A DNA stretch of 64,000 nt, taken from Luidia sarsii. Taxonomy: Eukaryota > Echinodermata > Asteroidea > Paxillosida > Luidiidae. Each line of letters begins with the position of its first letter. Position 1 is the first letter of the stretch. The position numbers were made by a program, and so were the translations under genes. Positions 56,001 through 64,000 of the stretch are shown piece by piece. The stretch is taken from NCBI GenBank assembly GCA_949987565.1, contig OX465104.1, positions 5,113,248-5,177,247 of the forward strand, written 5' to 3'. The notes beneath the pieces were generated by a model that was given only the letters and a program-made list of their open reading frames with translations, made no database searches and was not told where the DNA came from.

Positions 56001-59000
56001 AAGTTCTCTCCCTCTTCACTTCAGATTGTGGTCCTGCTGGATCCCATGGATGATCCAGATGACATTCTTCGAGCCAATCGCTCCCGGGAGAAACATTATG
56101 CCTTTGACCGTGCCTTTAGCGAACGTGCCAGTCAGGTAAGGCCGTCAGGAATTACGCTCTGTGGGTATCATCCATGCCGTTCTTCTAACCACGTCCAGTG
56201 GATTTTTGAACAGTTTTTGCAGGAAATTTTCAAATTTTGCTTAATTTGCAAACTTGTGTATTGTAAATAATTTGTTAACATAAACTGATGGTCCCTGGGG
56301 TGGATTTCACAAAGCCTTATGATGCATCGTAACTCTACTTACGATGGATAACCCATCGTAAGGTTTGTGTGCATAGTGCATCACTAACCGTCTTGCGATT
56401 GATCGTACATGTAAGTTACGATGAGTTTGGTGAAATCGACGACTGAGTGGACACTGAACATTGTATTTCCAGAGAATGGTTGGATTTTTTTCATGGATAC
56501 CGGTACATACATGTACCGGTACTTGTAATTTGAAAACATTATACAGGCAGAACCTTTCTTGTTTGATTTGACCATGGATTACACTTCTAACAGTAGATGT
56601 GATTGCCAAATAAAGGCCTATACACTCTACAATTATAATGCTCTCTCTTAAAATACGTAAAATGTACTCATGCACTACAATTCTTTTCAATTGACCAAAA
56701 TGCATGCCAGTAGATATTGTTTAAGCTAGCCCTGTATGGAGTGGTAATCATATCCATATTTCCCCTCAGGCTATCATCATTAGGAAGACTAATTAAGAAA
56801 CCTCAAGGCTATCTTCAGGCAGCTGACATTTAGCAGCCCAGCCTGAGCCTAATGATCCCAGCGTCCATGCGAAACAATTGGACCACATATTGATTCCCGT
56901 GCACTGTTAGGCAATTATACTTGATGACCAGGAAATTCATAGCTTGGGTGTGGTTGGCACTGGCAGGCAGCCTGTGGCAAGACATTGGAGGAGTGACCCG
57001 GTAAACTGGTCGCACGATGAGCGGTGTGACGCTGTTCGTTGACCATGGAAGTGAGGAACAGAATGAGGGGGCGATCAACGGTGCACAGCAGCTTTACAAA
57101 CCCGTGTGTGTGTACGGGTGTCTGGAAGGGACGTCGCACCTGGCGCCGCGCGCGTAGTGGAAAGAAAAAGTGGGGACAAACTAAGACAAAACAAAAAATA
57201 ATGCCCTTCATTGGTCCACTACACACCTTTATGGCCGTTTCCACTACGAAAATAATCGCGATTTGAATTGCGATTCAAAAACCAGGTGTTTTTTTTTTGT
57301 CGTGTCGGGAGACATATAAACAAGCACTGCACTTCCTGTCAATCAGAGCGTGAGCGGTGCATTGTGGGATTGAAAAAACCCGGTGCGATTCAGTGGAGCG
57401 TTCCCAGACACACCGCATCGCAAATAAACGAAGAAAAAAGTCACTAATTAATAGTGGAGTCCGAATCGCGATTCAAATCCCAATCGCGTTTATTGTGTCC
57501 ACACACGAAAAAAAAAGTGGACTTTGAATCGCGATTCCAATCGCGGTCCAACAAAATTGCGTTAATTTGGTGTAGTGGAAGCGGCCCTTTTATGTGAGTA
57601 CTACAATGTCAGCCCAGTCCTTGGCCAGGTTGAGACCGAGTATGAAATCAATACTCCTTTGTCCTAATTATGGACCCACATATTGGCCAAAATACCGGGT
57701 ATGGGGGAAAACAAATACATGTATGCCACCAAATTAGAGTTGCTACTTGATAACTTGTTCAATATTAGCATCCACACGTACTACAGCAAGCCTCGCGCTT
57801 AAGGTTTTTTTAAGGGTTTTTTAATCTAGCCCACCGGGCTAGTAAATTTCGTTTTTGCTAGCCCGCAGCAAGTTTTACTAGCCCGGCATAATTAATATTG
57901 AATTTAACACTTGGTTATTAGGTCAAGTTAAACAAGTTATTAGTTTCTACTTTCTCATCCCTGCCCGCACCGTTTTTTTTGCCGCCACACCGCTGTCTAC
58001 CTTTTACTAGTCCGCTGGGCTAGCAAAGTGGGTCATTTTACAAGCCCGCAGCTGTTTTTACTAGAACGTCGGGCTAGTGCTAAGGTCCAGCCCTGTACAG
58101 TACAGACTACAGTGCATACATGTGTGTAGAAGGGCATTGTCATTGGATGGAGCCTTTGTTCATGCTCCTAGCTACACAGGTAGCTTCATCATCCACACAA
58201 CTTTCCTCGGTTTCATCGGTGCACCCTGGAGGTTGTCTTTTGAAATCCGGGCGAGAGTATGGGCCACGCTGACTATAAAAAAGAGGCATCCCGCCCTTTA
58301 CCCTTGGGTGTGTGTGGCGCGTAGCTATGACAACCTGGTCAATATTAGCTTGTAGCGTGTCTTGAAGGGCGTGGTGGAGTGGCCGCTTTGTCCCGGCTTG
58401 TTGCAGACCCTAATTACCCAGTCCTTTCCCAGCCTGCTTTCCCCAGGGTATGTCCGACTGAGACACCTCGGGGGCTGGTTATTGGACGGCCACTTGTGTT
58501 TGTCAAAAGGACTATTTATCCTACCACCGCCGACAGTGGTAGGATAAATACAGTCGTTGTGACTGCAATAACACAGCACTTGAGTTATAAAGAGGAGTAG
58601 AGTACGTGGCTAGTTTGGCTACAGGGAGATAATGGGAGGCACATGTACATGTATCAGAGGCATTGACAGTAATTACCGTACTTCCTTGATGATTCTGAAA
58701 GCAGGACCTGGGAGAATTGCTACTGCTCTAGTAGAAAATGTACTTGAGCTTGACTTGTTGCAAAATTACATACAGTACACATTACTGGTATATATTCAGA
58801 AGTGCACGTACAGGGTGTTTTTAATTTGATTGTTAGATGGATGGGAACATGATGTACACGTACATGTAGATGTACATGTACGTACCTGTTCAGGGCACTT
58901 GCCTTGTTGGTACTAGACTTTCTTACAAAATACTTAGGAGCCCTTTTTGGAAGAAAATGAATGCTTAAGTTTATAAGTAATACATATACATGTACAGTAC

Positions 59001-62000
59001 ATGTATTGTGGAGAATTGTTGAGGGCCAAGAGGGGGTCTGTAGGCCTACATGTGTATACACTGTACATGTACACGTAGTGTGTGTACTGTACATGTACAA
59101 GTAAATGTGCATTCATTACATGTACTGTAACATGAATTTTGTATGGCAACAGATGAGCTTTTATATTTTTAAGCCTAAGATGCATCTTGGAAATTGTTCA
59201 GTTTTCAAACAGTTACCTGCCAAACCCTGTACATGCACTTTGTACATTCATACTAGAGTAAATTACAAAATAAAATTTGAGAACATCTGCATTGTACAAT
59301 GTACATACACATGTACTACTGTACCTTCTTGATTTTCTACTGTAACATGTACATGTACAGTACATGTACAGTACATGTACAGTACATGTAGATATTACTT
59401 TGTGGTTAGACAAAGGACAAAGCTTCAAGTAAAATTTATTGCAGAATTCCCGAATAGGGCAATAAAATAAAATGTTACTGTATGTATTTGTTTGAAATAA
59501 AGTGTTATTTATCATTTTTATTTTGCATACTGTATGACATACAATGTACAACATGTACGTATGTACATCGTTGATACACTGTACAGTTCATACATGTACT
59601 GTACATGTATGTACTGTACAGTGCATGCACATAGAATTGTACAGTGCATACATGTACTGTACATGTATACATACAGTGCATGCACATAGAATTGTACAGT
59701 GTATACCAGTATACACATTGCATATGCCAGTAAAGGGCAAATGTACAGATCTGAATGCAAAACAACTTTTTTGGCCAAATTAAGTGACAACAAAAGACGC
59801 AATAAGACAGCAATTTGCGTGAGCTCCCTGCCTCAACAGGTTGCCATGGAAGCAGTTCCGCACATTAACCATCCGAAGGATCTGTGCAATACACCCATTG
59901 TTCTCCATTCGGATCCACTTTGCGCTTTCTAAGGACCTCCATCCTCCGTTGCCATGGGTGCTGCTATTGATTAATACCAGGACGAGGGAAGCAGACGCTC
60001 TACATGGTCTAATGGTGAATGTCAGCCCGTTTCCATGACAACAATATGACGCTGTGCAAATTGCATTGTCGGTCCCCCGAGCGTGTCCTGGGAACTTGTA
60101 ATTAACGTTGGCAAATCCATTGCATATGAGCACCGGAAAAAATCTTTGCGTATGCCAATGATGATGATGCGTCATAACTTGGCAGTTTGCCAATCGTTCA
60201 ATTTGCTTCAAAGATGATTTCTCAGTATCAAAAGCTGCTAGTTTATCATTTTTGTACATTTATCTTTTCACATACATGTACATGTACATGTACATGTAGT
60301 GTTCTGTAATCTGTACATGTACTGTACAGGACTTAGCCTAATCCAAGATGGAAATAAATGTTGAAATGTTTGAATATCAAAAAATAAGGAAAGCCTGACG
60401 TTTTGATCCTTGCAGGATCTTTCTCAACTTTAGGCAGAAAGATAAATATATCAAATGAATAAGTGAATGGAAAATGAACAGTAAACAAGAAATTACCACA
60501 AATGCCCATTCTTACAAATATGGAAGTGAGTTGCTACACATTATCACTTTGCCTTTGAGAAAGGTCCTGCTAGGATTGGAATGTCAGGCCCACTAAATTT
60601 TGTGACACACACACACAATGTGAATGTAAATTATTACACAAACATTAAGCACATGACCATGTACACTGTACATGTACCGGTATAACTGTTTATGGATGAG
60701 GTTCGTTATTGATAGCACAAAGTTATATTTTTAAGGAAACTACCCATCAACTATACTGAATTATTACAGATGCATGGTATCAAGGGAATTTCCTGTTCTC
60801 AACTTCATTTTCAATTTGACAAAGAAACACAAACCACTGCTAGCTCTGTGCTACACTGGGCGCGAATCTACAGGTAGTCCCTTGTGGAGACCTACAATGT
60901 AGTCCAATAGGTTGAATACTGTAGGTCTGCCACAGAGAAATTGTAAAAGTGTTTAGGTCTCCAATAGATTTTCACAAAACTGGCATTTGGAAATAACTCA
61001 AAAACAGGAAATTTGTGATGGGTAAGAATCTGTCGCAAAGTGTTACCGTACATACGGTCCAAATGTCTTCCCAGGAAAGTGAATTTGGTTGAAATGGGAG
61101 CATTTTTAAAACATCGTTTCTCACATGGTTGTATAGTGCTCAAGAAAAAGCAATTGTGTATGGATACAAAAATGGGTATGTGTGTACATGTACAGTACAT
61201 GTACTGTACTGTAGGTTTGATATACCGGTATTTGGGTTGTTTTGAGTGTGTGCTGTTCAGCTTCAGCTAATCAATAAATGGCTTTGTAGTTTAGGCCAGT
61301 TCACACAATGGCTGCCCTGGATGGATTCCGGGCATATTATCCATACTGTGGTATTTACAGCTAAAAGGTACTCACAGTATACAGTCCTTCCAAAACTGAC
61401 CCACTTGTTTATATAATAGAGCAAGATTATTAAGTGCAAATTGCCACTTACTGTATCAGCCTTGGAGCATTTTGTGGGTGACAGGATGAAATTATTGATA
61501 TTGATATATTGAAGTCAGAATCCATTGGCCTTCAAAGTAAATGTGAAAAGGAATTTCCTTCTGTACTTTTACAAATTTTCTTCTCGGCTTTGTCAAATTT
61601 GACAAATATTGACAGTCTGGTTTTTAATGGATCTTGTACACATCATGTATCATGTTTATTGTTAAAGTGCATTTACATGTACCTTAATTACTGGCATACC
61701 ACTGCATGTCATGCTAGCATTGGAGCTGGATTTTAAATAAAATTGAAATAATTTGAAAGATTTTTGCTAGATAATGCGAGATATTGAAATAATCCTTGAA
61801 ATCAGAAGAAGACCGACTGACCACTACTGAATAATAGTGCTTGAATAAAAACCTTGAAAAAAGATTGGTTGGGACTTGGAAGGTGTATTATAAAGAGATT
61901 GGTGTGTTGAAAACATTTCATGTGCAACAAAATGTAAATATGTACATGTACTGTATGATGATCTGGATTTGAGTAAAATAAAGTGGAATTTCATCAATTA

Positions 62001-63035
62001 AAGGAATTGAACAAATGGAACAAAAACTTTTCTGGTTACCTACAGTACTACTGTAGGTTTAGAAATACACGTACATGTATATTGGTATGTCCTTATGGTT
62101 GATGTACGGTATTTACATGTACTGTATGATACATGTACACCTACATTGACTCTTTTCTGAGTGATCTTCATGCAAACTGAGTTTTTAGAGATACTGGTAC
62201 GTGTGTATATTTCCTTTAAAAAATAGATACATGTAACATTTTACATACATGTATGTGCTGTACATGTACACGTACACTGTACCCTACTTGTTACAAGTAC
62301 TACTCACCACACATGTACATGTACACGTACAACATGTACGTGTCTCTTCCATTAGCAGGAAGAAGTGCTTTTTAAATTTTTGGATTTTCATTTGCGATTC
62401 ACTTTTCAATTCTTTCTTGTGCATGAATGCAAAAGTCTCACTAATTATCACAATTCAAATCTCAATTCAAATCCACAGTAACAGCGTTTTTTGGGTGTGA
62501 ATCCACTATACAAACCTTTTAATCTTAATCTGTCCTTGTTTATGTATTTGAACAGGAGGAGGTATACCTTCAAACCACCAAGTGCCTCATTGAGAGTGTT
62601 GTCCAAGGATATAATGCCACGGTCTTTGCTTATGGTGCTACAGGTAAGCACACAATCTTTGCTTTAATATAATGGTACAGTACATGTAAGCACACATAAT
62701 TATTCAGACTTTGAGAAAAGTCTTGATTTGGAACTTCAGTTCATCCTAGGACACGAAATGCCTCGTGAAGTCTGTGTGTGTTTTTTTTTTAACATATAGG
62801 AATCGCATAGCCAAGAAAATGTTTTTTCCCCCTGTGACTTAAAACTTCTCATTTCTGAATCATTAATCCTTGAATCCTTCTTCATTTGCCTTCCCTAGGA
62901 GCGGGTAAAACGTACACGATGTTGGGCACAGACCATGAGCCCGGCATTATGGCCCGTGCTCTCAATGATCTCTTTGATGCCATGAATGCCAACAGCGAGG
63001 ACTCGGTCTACCAGGTCACTATGTCCTATCTAGAG
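47006..63035 (+). CDS. KIF19: KIF19 kinesin motor domain, 5' part (exons 1-5; gene continues past the window)
   Basis: Kinesin motor of the KIF19 (kinesin-8-related) type; in vertebrates KIF19 depolymerises microtubules at ciliary tips and limits cilium length. Exons: 47006-47062, 48641-48721, 56025-56135, 62556-62643, 62899-63035; 474 nt, phases close, 158 codons, with donor GTAATT at 63036, so the rest lies beyond 64000. Motifs: VAVRIRPM (beta-1 and nucleotide pocket), LLDPMDDPDDILRANRSREK (KIF19-specific block), GYNATVFAYGATGAGKTYT (P-loop, Lys116) and VTMSYLE. The N-terminal 19 residues are basic and not conserved. The start context acaaagATGG is good. Introns 2 (7.3 kb) and 3 (6.4 kb) are unusually long for this locus and full of TACATG repeats. 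Confidence 0.93.
51651..52025. mobile_element. T1-like MITE, diverged subfamily
   Basis: The termini are AGGCCCAATACAACATTGG and CCAATGTTGTATTGGGCC, with TTAA on both sides (51647-51650 and 52026-52029). The interior is recognisably related (TTACACAGTTTGTAGATGG). It lies in KIF19 intron 2. Confidence 0.8.
52274..52355. repeat. Near-perfect hairpin, ~35-base arms
   Basis: ACACACACTGTAC, TTATAAAAAGGATGGTTC, a short ATCGGTACC centre, then the inverse GAACCATCCTTTTTATAA and GTACAGTGTGTGT. It may be a tiny foldback element. Confidence 0.85.
54116..54205. repeat. ~28-bp tandem repeat, three copies
   Basis: CTTAACTTGAATCTTGTC followed by TATTCAGAAT, repeated three times plus a partial unit. Confidence 0.92.
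55394..55769. mobile_element. T1 MITE copy, right end lost
   Basis: It begins after TTAA with AGCCCCTACACAACATTGG and is nearly the same as 13084-13435 through CCAATGTTG, then diverges. A short TACATG insertion is present at about 55455-55470. It lies in KIF19 intron 2. Confidence 0.82.
56303..56438. mobile_element. Short TIR element (GATTTCACAAAG ends)
   Basis: The left end is GATTTCACAAAGCC and the right end GTTTGGTGAAATC. Both arms contain CATCGTAAC / GTTACGATG and internal TTACGATGG. It lies just after KIF19 exon 3. Confidence 0.65.
57233..57586. mobile_element. Element with GGCCGTTTCCACTAC termini and AATCGCGATT palindromes
   Basis: The ends are GGCCGTTTCCACTAC and GTAGTGGAAGCGGCC. The interior repeats AATCGCGATT / TGAATTGCGATTCAAA several times. 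Related copy at 63107-63589. No coding frame. Confidence 0.78.
58850..60340. repeat. TACATG/TGTACA arrays in KIF19 intron 3
   Basis: Same hexamer clusters as intron 2, dense at 58855-58890, 59050-59130, 59345-59390, 59560-59700 and 60270-60330. Further short runs continue to about 62340. Confidence 0.9.
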
Positions 63036-63106
63036 GTAATTAGGTTATCTTCATTTTGTGTTTCATTAGTGGAATAATGCTGTAAAATATTACCCCCAAA
63101 AGTGAT

Positions 63107-63589
63107 GGCCCGTTCCCACTACACCAAATAAACGCGATTATTTGGATCGCGATTTGAATCGCGATTCAAACACCCCACTCTTTTTGCATGTGGGGATACA
63201 ATAAACCCGATTATTAGTGGGATTTGAATCGCGATTCGGACTCCACTAAGAGTGAGACTTTTTCAAATAATCGCATTCATTTGCGACGCGATGTGTGTGG
63301 GAATGTCCGCTTAAATCGCACCGGTTTTTTTTAAGCCCACGATGCATTGCGTGCGCATGGCATTTCCTGCCAGCAGCTTACTGCCAGGAAGTGCAGCACA
63401 GGGTTTGTTTACTTTCGTCAGCGAGTCCCGCCAATCCCGCTTGCGCAGCGCGACCACATGCTAACCACAATCGTCTCGCATTTATTTGCGACGCGATTAT
63501 TTGGCCAGTGTGGACAGGACCCCCCCAAAAAGTTACCGGTATTTGACTTGCGATTCAAATCGTGATTATTTTTTTAGTGGGAACGACCC
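63107..63589. mobile_element. Related element with GGCCCGTTCCCACTAC terminus
   Basis: The left end is GGCCCGTTCCCACTAC and the right end AGTGGGAACGACC. The interior has ATTTGAATCGCGATTC several times and a CpG-rich centre (63340-63480). It lies 71 bases after the KIF19 exon 5 donor. Confidence 0.75.
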
Positions 63590-64000
63590 TAGTGTTTCCC
63601 AAACTTTCAAGGACTGTAGAGTACATGTATTTGAATGAGGGAATACACTATGAATCGTGACTTCATTTCTGAACAGGATTCACCAGGCTTCATTAAATCA
63701 CATCTGAGCTGCTCGAGTGCACAACGCTAATTATAAGTAGGGCAAACATTTCAATCTCTTTTAAAATCTCAAAAAGGTTTGCGAGAAATGCTTGAAATGC
63801 ATGATGACAATTTGTTACTTAATGTTTTATGATTGACAGCAATCTGAAATGTGTATGAAATTGTTTTTCAGTGCTCCTTGTTTTTCCCCACATATTTTGC
63901 CTTTTGTGTGTGTGTGGGGGGGGGGGCAGCTGGGCAATACAGAAAACATGCAGTTATCCAAATTATGTACATGTGATATACATGTAGCTCTTGCCAAGGC

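Overview
This is eukaryotic nuclear DNA. Every recognisable gene is split by GT-AG introns into small exons, there are no operons or Shine-Dalgarno sites, and the space between exons is packed with SINE-like repeats, MITEs, minisatellites and simple repeats. Four conserved metazoan genes can be read: CHTF18 (complete, minus strand), RPUSD1 (complete, plus), GGH (complete, plus) and the 5' part of KIF19 (plus, running off the right edge). The repeat landscape (palindromic TACATG arrays, abundant tRNA-derived SINEs, many short TIR elements) and vertebrate-like gene structure suggest a marine invertebrate deuterostome, most likely an echinoderm. The species assignment is inference.

Layout. 1-5897: intergenic DNA downstream of CHTF18, repeats only. 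5898-24118: CHTF18, 23 coding exons whose splice phases all close to give 1009 residues; its introns hold much of the repeat load. 24119-25788: a head-to-head promoter interval shared with RPUSD1 and invaded by nested MITEs. 25789-28231: RPUSD1, four coding exons, 263 residues. 28232-33490: gene-poor, with a 1.8-kb 16/17-bp minisatellite (28.68-30.50 kb), a GC-rich stretch and MITEs. 33491-42379: GGH, eight exons, 316 residues. 42380-47005: intergenic, with nested elements just after the GGH stop and an inverted SINE-like cluster at 45.6-46.25 kb. 47006 to the right edge: KIF19 exons 1-5 (158 codons), with two introns of 7.3 and 6.4 kb full of TACATG/TGTACA repeats.

Function. The genes do not form one pathway. 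CHTF18 is the large subunit of the alternative PCNA clamp loader used in sister-chromatid cohesion; RPUSD1 is an RluA-family pseudouridine synthase; GGH is a lysosomal/secreted folate-polyglutamate hydrolase; KIF19 is a ciliary, microtubule-depolymerising kinesin. The CHTF18/RPUSD1 head-to-head pairing matches the human arrangement on 16p13.3 and appears to be ancient microsynteny.

The most unusual signals are non-genic: a tandem array in a CHTF18 intron whose unit is the end of an exon plus its own 5' splice site; a second intragenic duplication of an exon start; a long three-frame-open minisatellite carrying a datable MITE insertion; several MITE families with clear target duplications (9 bp, TA, TTAA, 3 bp), some nested; and repeat families sharing a stem followed by GAAACGTC that resembles a decayed hammerhead-ribozyme core. 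I found no CRISPR array, no viral gene and no toxin gene.
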